Source: Rhizobium sp. RCAM05350
GTDB taxonomy: Bacteria; Pseudomonadota; Alphaproteobacteria; Rhizobiales; Rhizobiaceae
DNA: 64,000 bases
NCBI GenBank assembly: GCA_024426085.1
Contig: CP087975.1
Span: forward strand, 124,001 to 188,000
Direction of reading: 5' to 3'
In this document: positions 36,841 through 47,709 of the stretch, piece after piece
Layout of the letters: every line of letters begins with the position of its first letter
Numbering within the stretch: position 1 is the stretch's first letter
Made by a program: the position numbers and the translations under genes
Notes under the pieces: generated by a model
What the model was told of the DNA's origin: nothing
Database searches by the model: none
The model's input: only the letters and a program-made list of their open reading frames with translations

Positions 36841-38281
36841 ATGACCGCCGCAGCACTTTTCCAGTCGGCTCTCGCAAGCCTGCCTGAGATCGTGGTGATC
36901 ACTGGGGCCTGCATCCTGCTGATCCTTGGGCAGCTTGTGCGCAAGGGGCAGGAACATTTCCTTGTCTGGGCTTCCGTCGCGATCGTGCTGATTGCCGCCT
37001 TGGCGACACTCATGCTGGCGAGCGAGGTGCGGCCGGCCTACACGGGCATGTTCATCGCCGACCGTTTCGCGGTCTTCTTCAAGTTCGTGTTCTACATAGC
37101 CACCGTTCTGACATTCCTCCTGTCGCGAAAATATGCCGATATCGAAGGGATCGGGAGCAGCGAATACTATGTCCTGCTGCTCTTTGCGCTTTCAGGGAAT
37201 GATGATCATGGCCTCGGCGACCGATCTCCTGTCGATCTATGTGGGCCTCGAACTGATGGTGCTCTGCACCTATGTGCTGACCGGCTTCCTGCGGCGCGAG
37301 CGGCGATCGAACGAAGCGGCGCTGAAATACGTAATCCTTGGCGCGGTCTCGACCGGGATTTTCCTTTACGGCGTTTCACTGGTCTACGGGCTCACCGGCA
37401 CGACACAACTGGACAGGATGGCCGCGGCGGTGACTAGCGATCCGCTCGATCCCGGATTGCTGCTGGCGGTGGTCTTCATCGTCTCGGGGCTGGTCTTCAA
37501 GGTCGGCGCGGTTCCATTCCATATGTGGGTGCCGGACGTCTATGAAGGCGCGCCGACGACGATCACCGCCTTCATGTCGGTAGGCCCCAAGGCTGCGGGG
37601 TTCGCGGTGATCCTGCGGGTATTCCTCAACCCGCTGGTCGCAGCCTCGGACGTCTGGATCATCGTCGCGGTCATTGCGGTGGTGACGATGGCGCTCGGCA
37701 GTTTCGTGGCGCTGGTGCAGGATAATTTCAAGCGCCTGCTCGCCTATTCCAGCATTGCCCATGCCGGGTTCGCCCTTTTCGGCGTGGTGGCCGGCAGTGC
37801 CGACGGGATCGCCAGCGTGATGCTCTACCTGCTGATCTACTCTTTCATGAATCTCAGTATTTTCGGCGCCGTCATCATGATGCGGAACGGCAGTTTCTCA
37901 GGCGAGGTTATCGAAGACTATGCGGGTTTCGCCAAGTTGCATCCTGGGCTGGCGCTTCTGATGCTGCTCTATCTGTTCTCGCTGGCCGGCATTCCGCCGA
38001 CGGCGGGCTTCTTCGCCAAGTTCTACGTGCTGGTCGCGCTCGTCGAGCGCGGTTTCGTCATGCTGGCGGTGATCGCAGTGCTGCTGAGCGCCGTCGCCGC
38101 CTACTTTTACGTCCGGATCGTCATGGTGATCTACATGCGCGAGCCGGAAAGGACGTTCGAGCCGGCGCTGACGCCCTCGGTACGCGCCACGTTCGCCTTC
38201 ACCGCCTTGGGCACCATCGGCATCGGCCTGTTTCCCGGGTGGTTTCTCAGGCTTGCTCAAAACTCGGTGTTTGGCGGCTGA
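36841..38281 (+). pseudogene. nuoN: NADH-quinone oxidoreductase subunit N, frameshifted
   Basis: About 479 residues. Two frames join near 37195 (YYVLLLFAL to MMIMASATDLLSIYVGLELM). Pump motifs: LELMVLCTYVLTGF, FKVGAVPFHMWVPDVYEGAP (a NuoN hallmark), FKRLLAYSSIAHAGFALFGV. ATG 36841. Followed by 150 bases without a gene before nuoA. Confidence 0.88.
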
Positions 38282-38434
38282 CCGATTGAATTTGCAATGA
38301 TCTGCCCGACGGAATAAACTCAAAGCTCAAGAAAGGATTACCCAAGCCCTTTCCCGGGGCGACCGCATTACCATCCTGAACAGGGCGGTCGCGGCCTTAG
38401 GAAAGCTTTCAGTGGGTAACCGGTGCAGTGCGAT

Positions 38435-38800
38435 ATGGCTGCAATGGAATTCTTGCCGGTTCTTTTCATGGTCGCCGGAGTTGTTCTGGTGACAGGGGCA
38501 ACGCTTTTTGTCTCCTCGCTGCTGCGCCTGTCCAATCCCTATCCCGAAAAGAACATGCCCTATGAATGCGGCATGGACCCGGCTGGCGAGGCCGCCGGTG
38601 GCCGCTTCAGGGTGCAATTCTTTATTCTGGCGATCCTGTTGGTGGTCTTCGATGTCGAGACGATGTTCCTCTTTCCCTGGGCCGTCGTCCTGAAAGACAT
38701 CGGGCTGGTCGGTTATGTCGAGATGTTCGTCTTCATAGTGCTGCTTCTCGTGGGCTTCGCCTACGCCTGGATGAAGGGAGCGCTGGAATGGGAGGCGTAA
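38435..38800 (+). CDS. nuoA: NADH-quinone oxidoreductase subunit A
   Basis: 121 residues from ATG 38435, intact, three helices. PYPEKNMPYECGMDPAGEA carries the conserved loop cysteine and FILAILLVVFDVETMFLFPW the acidic residues of TM2. Stop overlaps nuoB by 13 bases. A second transcription unit may start here, in the 38282-38434 gap. Confidence 0.92.
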   Translation: MAAMEFLPVLFMVAGVVLVTGATLFVSSLLRLSNPYPEKNMPYECGMDPAGEAAGGRFRVQFFILAILLVVFDVETMFLFPWAVVLKDIGLVGYVEMFVFIVLLLVGFAYAWMKGALEWEA

Positions 38801-39291
38801 ACAATGCGATCCGCGACAGCGTGCTGTTCACCACGGCCGAGAGCGTTATCAACTGGAGCCGAAAATCGGCGCTCTGGCCCGAGACCTTCGGTATTGCCTG
38901 CTGCGCCATCGAGATGATCTCCGCGGGATGCGCCCGCTATGATCTCGACCGGTTCGGCGTGGTGTTCCGGCCATCGCCCCGCCAGTCCGACGTGATGATT
39001 ATCGCCGGCACCGTGACGCGGAAATTCGCGCCCGTGGTGCGCCGGCTTTACGACCAGATGCCGGAGCCGCGCTGGGTTATCGCGATGGGTACCTGCGCTA
39101 TCTCGGGCGGGGTCTACAACACCTACGCCGTGGTGCAGGGTGCGGAGACCTTCGTGCCGGTGGATGTGCATGTGCCCGGCTGCCCGCCACGGCCCGAGGC
39201 GCTGATGCACGGCTTCCTCCTGCTTCAGGAGAAGATCAAAAAATCCCGAGCGCTAGCCGGGACTCCTCTGGACCGGGTTGCAGCGTCATGA
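38788..39291 (+). CDS. nuoB: NADH-quinone oxidoreductase subunit B
   Basis: 167 residues, intact. N2 [4Fe-4S] cluster ligands: the CC pair in FGIACCAIEM, Cys in MGTCAISGG, and Cys in VPGCPPRPEAL. RFGVVFRPSPRQSDVMIIAG is the conserved core. Terminal cluster next to the quinone site. Overlaps nuoC by ATGA. Confidence 0.94.
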   Translation: MGGVNNAIRDSVLFTTAESVINWSRKSALWPETFGIACCAIEMISAGCARYDLDRFGVVFRPSPRQSDVMIIAGTVTRKFAPVVRRLYDQMPEPRWVIAMGTCAISGGVYNTYAVVQGAETFVPVDVHVPGCPPRPEALMHGFLLLQEKIKKSRALAGTPLDRVAAS

Positions 39292-39824
39292 GCGTGGACA
39301 CACCCCTCATCCGCACAGCCATCACGGAGCGTTTCGGCGAGGCAATCGATTATCTTGGCTTCGCGCATAGTGTACATGCCTTCGCCGCTCCGCACGACAT
39401 GATCGTCGAGCTTTGCCGGTTTCTGAAGGAAGAACCGGCGCTGCGGTTTGACTTCCTGTCGGACATCTGCGGGGTCGATCATTATCCCGAGTTGCCGCGT
39501 TACGAGGCCGTGTACCACCTCTATTCGCTGCCGAACAAATGGCGCGTTCGTATCAAATGCCGCCTCGGCGATCCGCCCACGGTCCCGTCGGTGACGGGGG
39601 TCTGGCGGACCGCCAATTGGCATGAGCGCGAAGCCTGGGACATGTACGGGATCAGGTTCGAAGGCCACCCCGACTTGCGCCGGATCCACATGTGGGAAGG
39701 GTTCGAGGGCTTCCCGCAGCGCAAGGACTTTCCGCTCCGCGGCTACAAGGACGAGTTGAACCCGTTTGGCGCCGAAGGCACGCCGCCAACGCAGCCCGAC
39801 CTTGCCACCAAAAACATTCCATAA
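39288..39824 (+). CDS. nuoC: NADH-quinone oxidoreductase subunit C
   Basis: 178 residues, intact. Conserved DFLSDICGVDHYP, VYHLYSLPNKWRVRIK, and the family end ANWHEREAWDMYGIRFEGHP with RKDFPLRGYKDE. Peripheral-arm subunit, separate from NuoD (not fused as in E. coli). Confidence 0.93.
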   Translation: MSVDTPLIRTAITERFGEAIDYLGFAHSVHAFAAPHDMIVELCRFLKEEPALRFDFLSDICGVDHYPELPRYEAVYHLYSLPNKWRVRIKCRLGDPPTVPSVTGVWRTANWHEREAWDMYGIRFEGHPDLRRIHMWEGFEGFPQRKDFPLRGYKDELNPFGAEGTPPTQPDLATKNIP

Positions 39825-39853
39825 GGGGGGCCGCTGCACGCCGGGAACTTGAA

Positions 39854-41070
39854 ATGACCGAAGTCACGGAACTGAGCAGGCCGCAAGGCGAAGCGCTCGA
39901 CACCAAGGAGGTGCTCCTCAATCTCGGGCCGCAGCATCCCAGCACGCATGGGGTGCTGCGGCTTGTCCTTGAGCTGGACGGCGAGTATGTCACACGCGTG
40001 GACCCGCATATCGGCTACCTCCACCGCGGCACTGAAAAACTGGCCGAGAGCTTCACCTACACCCAGATTTTTCCGCTGACGGACCGGCTCGACTACCTCT
40101 GCCCGCCATCGAACAACCTGGCCTTCGCGCTGGCGGTAGAGAAGCTTCTGGGCATCGAAGCGCCGATCCGGGCGCAATATATCCGCGTATTGATGGCCGA
40201 ACTGGCGCGGATCTCCGGTCATCTCCTGATCACTGGCGCTGCTGCCGCTGGACCTCGGTGCAATGACCGCGTTGCTTTACGCCATGCGCGAGCGCGAAAT
40301 GATCATGGACCTGTTTGAGATGATCAGCGGCGCGCGGATGCACACCTCCTTCTGCCGGGTCGGCGGCGTGCGCGAGGATCTGCCTGACGAGTTTTTCCCC
40401 AAGATCCGGGAGTTCTGCGACATCTTCCCGAACCGGATTCGTGATTATGAACGGCTGGTCGAGAACAACCGGGTGTTTCTGAAGCGCACGCAGGGGATCG
40501 GCGTGATCTCGGCCGAGGATGGTATCGACCTCGGCCTGAGCGGCCCGAACCTGCGGGCCTCGGGGCGTCGACTGGGACATCCGCCGCGACGAGCCCTACG
40601 AGATCTACGACAGGCTCGACTTCAACGTCATCACCCGCGACGAGGGCGATTGCTACGCGCGGTGGCAATGCCGGGTCGAGGAGATGCGCGAGAGTGTGCG
40701 GATCATCGAGCAATGCCTCATCCAGATGCCCGAGGGGCCGTTCCAGATCGACATGCCGACAATCGCGTTCCCGGTGGACAAGGATCGCGTGCACTGTTCG
40801 ATGGAAGCGCTGATACAGCATTTCGACCTGTCGGCCTATGGCTTCAAGGTGCCGAAGGGCGAGGTCTATTCGGCGATCGAGGCGCCGAAAGGCGAGCTCG
40901 GCTTCTACATCATCAGCGACGGGTCGCCAAAACCGTTTCGCATGAAGGTGCGGGCACCCTCGTTCGTCAACCTTCAGGGACTGTTCGGGACAAGTAACGC
41001 CCACTACCTGGCGGACATGATCGCAGTACTGGGCAGCCTCGACCCGGTGATGGCCGAGGTGGACAAGTAG
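39854..41070 (+). pseudogene. nuoD: NADH-quinone oxidoreductase subunit D, two frameshifts
   Basis: About 405 residues when repaired. First frame LNLGPQHPSTHGVLRLVLEL and HIGYLHRGTEKLAES (quinone-site His and Tyr region). Second frame, from about 40245: MREREMIMDLFEMISGARMH. Third, from about 40562: ARWQCRVEEMRESVRIIEQC and LGFYIISDGSPKPFRMKVRA to the stop. ATG 39854, 29 bases after nuoC. Confidence 0.88.
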
Positions 41071-41088
41071 CCAAGGGATTTGAACGCG

Positions 41089-41601
41089 ATGACCATGCGC
41101 GAAAAGATCGAAGAGGCGGCGGCGCGGTATCCCGACCAGCGCTCGGCGATCATGCCAGCACTTCTGATCGCGCAGAAGGAACATGGCCATCTGCCTGGTC
41201 CGTTGCTGGAAGAGGTCGCCGACATCCTCGGTGTCGAGCGGATATGGGTCTACGAACTGGCGACCTTTTACACACTCTTCCATACCGAGCCGGTGGGCAT
41301 GTTCCACCTGCAACTCTGTGACAATATTTCCTGCATGCTGTGCGGATCAGAAGACCTGCTGAAGCATCTGGAAACGGTGCTGGGGATCAAGAGGGGCGAC
41401 ACCACCCCGGACGGGCTGTTCACGCTTTCGACCGTCGAATGCCTCGGTGCCTGCGAGATGGCTCCGGTGATGCAGGTCGGCGACGATTACCACGGCAACC
41501 TTAATGTCGCGCGGATAAACGCACTATTGGACAGCCTCCGGGCGACGGTGGGTCGGGTAGCGAGCGTTGAGCACGCCTCTACGCGACCACCGGGAGAGTA
41601 G
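41089..41601 (+). CDS. nuoE: NADH-quinone oxidoreductase subunit E
   Basis: 170 residues from ATG 41089, intact. Thioredoxin-like [2Fe-2S] subunit: cysteines in LQLCDNISCMLCG and STVECLGACEMAPVM. Conserved WVYELATFYTLFHTEP. Precedes nuoF as usual; together they form the NADH-oxidising module. Confidence 0.92.
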   Translation: MTMREKIEEAAARYPDQRSAIMPALLIAQKEHGHLPGPLLEEVADILGVERIWVYELATFYTLFHTEPVGMFHLQLCDNISCMLCGSEDLLKHLETVLGIKRGDTTPDGLFTLSTVECLGACEMAPVMQVGDDYHGNLNVARINALLDSLRATVGRVASVEHASTRPPGE

Positions 41602-41605
41602 CGCC

Positions 41606-42872
41606 ATGTTTGAACCGGTTCTTCTCAAGAATATCGATGCGCCGGACGGTCATTTGCTGTCGACCTTTGAGGCCGGCGGTGGCTACCGGGCGCTGGCGAA
41701 GGCGCTGCGCGAGTACACGCCTGACGAGGTCGTCGAGCTCGTCAAACGGTCCAACCTGCGCGGCCGCGGCGGTGCCGGATTCTCGACTGGCATGAAATGG
41801 AGTTTCGTGCCGAAGCAGACAGGCAAACCGAAGTATCTCTGCTGCAACGCCGATGAGGGTGAGCCCGGCACCTTCAAGGACCGCATCATCATGGAGCGCG
41901 ACCCGCATCAGCTCGTCGAGGGGCTGGCGGTAAGCGCCTACGCGATTAGGGCCAAAACCGCCTATGTCTACATCCGCGGAGAATATGTGACGGCGATCCG
42001 CCGCCTGGAGCAGGCGATCGCCGAGGCTCATGAAAAGGGTTATCTGGGAACCGGCATTCTCGGCTCGGATTTCAATTTCGCCATCCACATCCATTGCGGC
42101 GCCGGCGCCTATATCTGCGGCGAGGAGACTGCGATGCTTGAGTCGCTCGAGGGCAAGCGAGCGCAGCCGCGATTGAAGCCACCCTTTCCGGCCGTGGCCG
42201 GGCTCTACGCCAGCCCTACTGTCATCAACAACGTCGAGACGCTCGCTTGCGTGCCGCATATCGTGACGCGCGGGCCGGACTGGTTTCGGGGCATCGGCCC
42301 GGACAAGAGCCCCGGCCCAAAACTCTACTGCCTGAGCGGGCAGGTGCACAAACCCGGCCTCTACGAGTTGCCGATGGGCATACCGCTGCGCGAACTGGTC
42401 GAGGACCACGCCGGCGGGCCGCTACCGGGGCGCAAGATCAAGGCAGTGATCCCCGGTGGGGTCTCGGCGCCGGTCATCCCGGAGCGCGGTCTGGACGTCG
42501 GGATGGATTTCGACTCGCTGGCTGCCGCCGGCTCAATGCTCGGTTCAGCTGGCGTTGTCGTGATCGACGACTCGACCTGCATGGTCAAGGTCGCCACCCG
42601 GATCATCGAGTTCTTCCACCATGAGTCCTGCGGCAAGTGCACGCCCTGCCGCGAAGGGCTGAACTGGGTCGTGAAAGTGCTGCGCCGGATTGAGGCCGGG
42701 GACGGTGCGCCCGGCGATCTGGAGCAACTGGACATGCTCTGCAAAGGCATTTTCGGCAATACGTTTTGTGCCCTGGGTGACGGGGCGGCTATGGGGTTAC
42801 AGGGCCGCACTCGCGCATTTCCACGATGAGTTCGTCGCCCATATCGAGGAGCGGAGGTGCCCGTTTCACTGA
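41606..42872 (+). pseudogene. nuoF: NADH-quinone oxidoreductase subunit F, frameshift near the end
   Basis: FMN/NADH-binding subunit. NADH site RGRGGAGFSTGMKWSFVPK and CNADEGEPGTFKDR; FMN region HCGAGAYICGEETAMLES; N3 [4Fe-4S] cysteines in HESCGKCTPCREG and GNTFCALGDGAA. The frame breaks at about 42797, after which the normal C-terminus (AALAHFHDEFVAHIEERRCP) is in another frame and ends at 42872. ATG 41606. Confidence 0.9.
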
Positions 42873-42905
42873 AGGAATGTGTTGGATCAGGGTTGTGAGG
42901 AAACC

Positions 42906-45530
42906 ATGCTTAAAGTCACGATCGACGAACAAACGCTGGAAGTTGAGGCTGGCTCGACAGTGCTGCAGGCCGCCCAGCGTTTGGGCATCGACGTCCCGAC
43001 CTTCTGCTATCTGAAGCGGCTGCCGCCGCTGGCTTCGTGCCGCATGTGCCTGGTAGAGATCGAGGGCGTGCGGCGGTTGCAGCCGTCCTGCGCCACCGCG
43101 GTCGCCGACGGCATGGTCGTGCGGACGAACACGTCTCTGATTGAGGAAACGCGCTCCTCCATGCTCGACATGCTGCTCGCCAACCACCCGCTCCGATTGC
43201 CCGATCTGCGACAAGGGCGGCGAGTGCGAGCTTCAGGACATGGTGATGGCCTACGGCCCTCATGAAAGCCAATTCCGCGATGACAAACGTGTGTTCCACT
43301 CCGCGGACATCCGTCTGAGCCCCGTCATCATCATGAACGTCAACCGCTGCATCCAGTGCCAGCGCTGCGTCCGGATGTGCGAGGAGGTCGTCGGCGCGGT
43401 CGCATTGGGCACCGTCGAAAAGGCATGGATACCGCCGTCACCGGCTTCGAGGGCAGTCTCGCGAGTTGCGACCAGTGCGGCAATTGCGTCGAGGTCTGCC
43501 CGGTCGGCGCGCTGATGAGCTTCCCCTACCGCTACAAGGCGCGGCCTTGGGATCTCACCGAGACCGACACGGTCTGCCCGCATTGCAGGCACCGGTTGCC
43601 AGCTGACGGTCGGCACGCGCAAGGGAGAGTTCATGCGGGTCCGCTCGAAAGTGGAGCATGGGGTCAACCGCGAAACGCTCTGCGTGCGAGGACGCTTCGG
43701 CCTCGATTTCGTCGCGAGCCGGGACCGGATCAAGCGGCCGATGATCCGTCGTGATGGCGCGCTCGTTCCGGTGTCCTGGGACGAAGCGGGAGACTATCTG
43801 CGCCAGCGGCTATCGGCCGTCGAGAGCAAGGCGGCTGGCGGATTGGCCTCGCCCCGCCTTCCCAACGAGATGCTTTATCAGTTCCAGAAAATGATGCGGA
43901 CGGTGTTCCGGACCAACAACGTTGACTGCTCGGCGCTGGTCCACGCCTTTCGATGCGCTCGGCCCGTTGGTGGCAGGCTTCTATAGCCGCGCACCGCTGG
44001 AGGACGTGATCGGCAACGACTGCGTGCTTGTCGTCGGCGGCAACGTGACCGAGGAAAACCCGGTCACCGAATACCTGCTGAGGGACGGCGCGCGGCGGCG
44101 GCAGACCAGGTTGCTCATGCTCTCGGCGCGGCCATCCCGTCTGGACGCCGATGCCCAGGCGGTCGTTCGCGTGTCCCCGGGCGGTGAGGCTGCGGGCCTT
44201 GCCGTGGTGGTGGCCGGTCTCGTGGCAGCGGCTAGTCAGGCCTTGCCGGGCGACGTTCTTGCGGCCATCGGCGCGAAAACTGGCGGGCCAGCAGCGGCCA
44301 CCGAAAGTAACGAACCGGACCGCCTGGCTGCAGCGCTACTGGGAGGCGGGAGCGTCACTGTGCTCGTCAGCGTCGATCTTATGAGGTCACCGGAAGCGCG
44401 CGACACTGCAGCAGATCAACAACCTGCTTCAGGTTCTGCGCCTGCTCGGCAAGGACCTGGCGATGCAGTTCCTCTTCGACCGTGCCAACCAGCTGGGCGC
44501 GTGGGATACGGGGGTTCTGCCGGCGGTGCTGCCTGGCCTACGTGCCGTCGCGGATGATGCGGCGCGCGCAACTCTTGAACGGGCCTGGGGCTCCGAAATC
44601 CCATCCGAACCCGGCGCGGATTTCGACGCCATGCTGGAACTCTGTGACAGGGGACAAATGGGCGCGCTCTATATTGTTGGAAGCGACCCTTTGATGACCT
44701 ATCCCGACCGGAAACTGGTGAAACGGGCGCTTGGTGCAGCCGGTCTCCTGATTGTGCAGGACACATTCCTCACGGATACGGTTGGCTTGGCCGATGTTGT
44801 CCTGCCCGCGGCAGGTTATGGCGAGGAATCCGGCACCTTCACCAACAATGAGGGCCGGACCCAGAAAGTCTGCAAGTTCCATGAAGCCGCCTTCGAGGCA
44901 CGGGGCAATCTGGCGATCTTCGACTTCGTCGTGGCGCTTCGAAATCAAGAGTTGCATCCATCAACGCAAGGCGAAATCTTCGGCGAGATTGCCCAGCTGG
45001 TTCCGGCCTATCAGGGGTTGACTCGGGACGGGCTTGGCACTGACGGAGCATTTACCAGGTCGGCCCCGACGCCACCGGCTGGTGAGTTCTTCGCCCCGCC
45101 GCCCGCCGCTCCGAATGCCGCCGGCCGGCTCATGCTGATCACCGGCAACTGCCTGTTCCACAACGGATATGTCTCCGAACGCTCGGAGATCCTGAATACG
45201 GTTGCGACCGACCCATATGTCGAGATCAGCGCGCGAGATGCAGCGCAGCTCGGCCTTTCGGATGGCGATCAGGTCGTCGTGCGATCCACACAGGGGGAAT
45301 TGAGCGCGCAGCTCAAGGTCAACAGGCACTTTCCCGGGAGCCTGGTGTTCGTGCCGGAAAACTACAGAGACCTGCGTCTCAACAGCCTGATGCGGCAGGG
45401 CGAATACCCTTGTCCGGTGGAGGTTGAAAAGGCGCCCGCTGCCTTCGACGCCGCTGCTGCCACCGGCGTCGGCGCACGCCTCGAAAATCTCGGCCAAGGC
45501 ATTGCCGAGCTTCCGGGCAGTCCCGCCTAA
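42906..45530 (+). pseudogene. nuoG: NADH-quinone oxidoreductase subunit G, about five frameshifts
   Basis: Large iron-sulfur subunit. N-terminal ferredoxin fold with PTFCYLKRLPPLASCRMCLV; CPICDKGGECELQDM; N4/N5 region NRCIQCQRCVRMCEEV; further ferredoxin-like SCDQCGNCVEVCPVGALMSF; then the molybdopterin-oxidoreductase-like body (VLVVGGNVTEENPVTEYLLR, ADVVLPAAGYGEESGTFTNN, LSDGDQVVVRSTQGELSAQL). Frame breaks near 43193, 43425, 43600, 43945 and 44420. About 870 residues if repaired. Stop at 45530 faces the convergent CBS gene. Confidence 0.88.
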
Positions 45531-45552
45531 TCGCTTATCCCGGTTTGCGTCC

Positions 45553-45994
45553 TCAGTGATAAGGGGTCCCGGCAATGTATTCGTGCAGCGCCTGCTCGTT
45601 GCGCAACGCTTCGTCGAGCCGGTGCTTGACCACGTCGCCGATGCTCACCACGCCGACAGTGGCGCCACCATCCGTGACCAACACATGGCGTGTGCGCCGC
45701 TCGGTCATGATCGCCATCACAAGGGGCAGCAAATCCTCCGTCGAACACGTCGCCGCATCGCGCTTCATGATGTCGGCGACCCGCATTGTGGGCGCCTCGG
45801 TGCCGTATTCGGCCACCGCATTGCAGCAGTCCCGCTCCGACAACGTGCCCAGACATTCCCCGGGCGAACGGCTGACGACGACGAAGCCGATGTTGTTTTC
45901 CCAGAAACAGCCGCAGGACTTCTACCATCGTCAGATCTGGTGTAACCGAGATGAGCTCGGGAGACTTGGCCTTCAATATTTGGCAGACATGCAT
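45553..45994 (-). pseudogene. CBS-pair domain protein, frameshifted
   Basis: MHVCQILKAKSPELISVTPD begins CBS 1; the sense continues in a second frame with SERDCCNAVAEYGTEAP and CBS 2 (VADIMKRDAATCSTEDLLPL, HVLVTDGGATVGVVSIGDVV). An extra G near 45905 (TTTCTGGGAAAAC for TTTCTGGAAAAC) explains the break. About 147 residues. CBS pairs bind adenine nucleotides; next to nuoI it may tune complex I to energy charge (inference). Confidence 0.7.
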
Positions 45995-46037
45995 CTGAAC
46001 CTCCTGTCTACACACTCCGGTTTGACCGCTGGCGCGC

Positions 46038-46607
46038 TCACGTTCGTCGGATATTCCGCCACCAGTTGTACCCCTGCGGCTCGCTCGTCTCGACCAGAAC
46101 GCCTTGTTCGGTGTTCAGGCGCGCAGCGACTACGCCGCCGCCGGTTGCCGCCTTGCCCGGTTTGGCGAGCAGATCGTCACGCCCGATCACCAGGTCCGCT
46201 GAGGAAAAACTCGAAAATTCGTACTGCTGGCCAAGCGCGATCGCGTCCGCCGGGCACGCATCCTCGCATAGCCCGCAGAACAGACACCGGGCCGTGTCGA
46301 TTTCGAATTTTGCCGGGTGCCGGTTACCCTTCTCGTCCTCGTAAGGGACGACTTCGATGCAGTCGCAGGGACAAATCCAGCGCGCAGAGTTCGCAGGCCA
46401 CGCATTTGATTTCGCCCTCTTCGTCCCGCGTCAGGAAGTGATGCCCGCGGTAACGCGGGTAGGGCAGCCATTTTTCCTGGTCCGGATACTGCATGGTGAC
46501 GGGCTTGGAAAACATGTAGCCGAACGTCAGAGCCAAACCATTCGCCAGATCGGCGAAGAAGGCCCAGCCGATCCATGTTCCAACTCTGTTGTCATGCGCG
46601 CAGACAT
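46038..46607 (-). pseudogene. nuoI: NADH-quinone oxidoreductase subunit I, frameshifted
   Basis: TYKY-type ferredoxin subunit. GTWIGWAFFADLANGLALTF then FSKPVTMQYPDQEKWLPYPR and GEIKCVACELCA in one frame; after a break near 46370 the second cluster region appears as TARCLFCGLCEDACPADAIA, and the tail NTEQGVLVETSEPQGYNWWR ends at 46038. The 5' end is also off-frame near 46597. Directly follows nuoH on the minus strand (10-base gap). Confidence 0.85.
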
Positions 46608-46617
46608 CGCCGCCTCG

Positions 46618-47619
46618 CTACGGAGCCGCCATGACCCCTAAAAGTACACCGGTTATAATTATGTTCGCCATCGACAGAGGAAGCAAGACTTTCCATCCGA
46701 TCGCCATCAGTTGGTCGTATCGGTAGCGAGGGAACGTGAAGCGGAACCATATAAACACGTAGACGAAGAACGCGACCTTGAGGGCAAACCAGAGAAGCGG
46801 CGGCAAGGGGATCAGCACGCCGTTCCAGCCGCCGAAGAACAGGATCACCACCAGGACCGACACCAGCAACACGATGGCATATTCGCTGACCATGAAGAAG
46901 GCAAAGCGGATACCGCTGTATTCGGTATGGAACCCCGCCCCCAGATCGCCTTCCGCTTCCGAAAGGTCAAAGGGAATGCGCTGCGCCTCGGCCAGCCCGG
47001 CGACGAAGAAGACGAAGAATCCGACCGGCTGGTAGACGATGTTCCAGACATCGGCTTGCGCCCGCACGATCTCGAGTAGGCTCATCGATTGCGCCAGCAT
47101 GACCACCCCGATGACCGCGAACCCCATCGGGATCTCGTAGCTGATCATCTGCGCGCAGGTCCTGAGGCTGCCGAGGACCGCGTATTTGCTGTTGGCAGCC
47201 CAGCCGCCGAAGATGACGCCATAGACCTCGATCCCGATCACCGCGAAGACGAAAAGGAGCGCCACATTCATGTTGGAAACATAGAGGGTGATCTCATGGC
47301 CGAGGATCGAGACGCTTTCACCGAAGGGGATCGCGACGAACACCACAAAGGGCAGGGCGAGCGCCAGGATTGGCGCCAGTTTGAACAGGAAGCGGTCGGC
47401 CTCGGCCGGGATGTGGTCCTCTTTGGTCAAGAGTTTGATGCCGTCCGCCACCGGCTGCAGCAGCCCGTGCCACCCCACCCTCATTGGCCCCATCCGCTGC
47501 TGGATGTGCCCGGCGATCTTGCGCTCCAGCCAGGTTAGCGGCAGGGGCAGCAGTAGCAGGATCGCAATCAGAAACGCGACCTTGAAGACGATCATGCCAA
47601 GGGCGACGATAAGTTCCAT
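46618..47619 (-). CDS. nuoH: NADH-quinone oxidoreductase subunit H
   Basis: 333 residues, intact, eight helices. TWLERKIAGHIQQRMGPMRV and the quinone-site loops: YVSNMNVALLFVFAVIGIEV, EIPMGFAVIGVVML, AEAQRIPFDLSEAEGDLGAG and HTEYSGIRFAFFMVSEY. Orientation is opposite to nuoJ-N and nuoA-G. The ATG at 47619 faces a gene-poor region with Tn3 debris, so its original upstream genes have been lost or moved. Confidence 0.94.
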   Translation of the reverse strand: MELIVALGMIVFKVAFLIAILLLLPLPLTWLERKIAGHIQQRMGPMRVGWHGLLQPVADGIKLLTKEDHIPAEADRFLFKLAPILALALPFVVFVAIPFGESVSILGHEITLYVSNMNVALLFVFAVIGIEVYGVIFGGWAANSKYAVLGSLRTCAQMISYEIPMGFAVIGVVMLAQSMSLLEIVRAQADVWNIVYQPVGFFVFFVAGLAEAQRIPFDLSEAEGDLGAGFHTEYSGIRFAFFMVSEYAIVLLVSVLVVILFFGGWNGVLIPLPPLLWFALKVAFFVYVFIWFRFTFPRYRYDQLMAIGWKVLLPLSMANIIITGVLLGVMAAP

Positions 47620-47709
47620 GATCCGCGGCTACTTATTCATCGGGTTGAAACGCGCGACGGGATTTTGGCTCCGGCTACATACTGGGCACCTCGCGCACCT
47701 GTCACTATT

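Noticed and set aside
42906..45530. Frame changes in nuoG considered as programmed frameshifting.
   Set aside because: Several breaks in different contexts without a common slippery heptamer. Programmed shifts are not known in nuoG. Sequencing error or decay is simpler.
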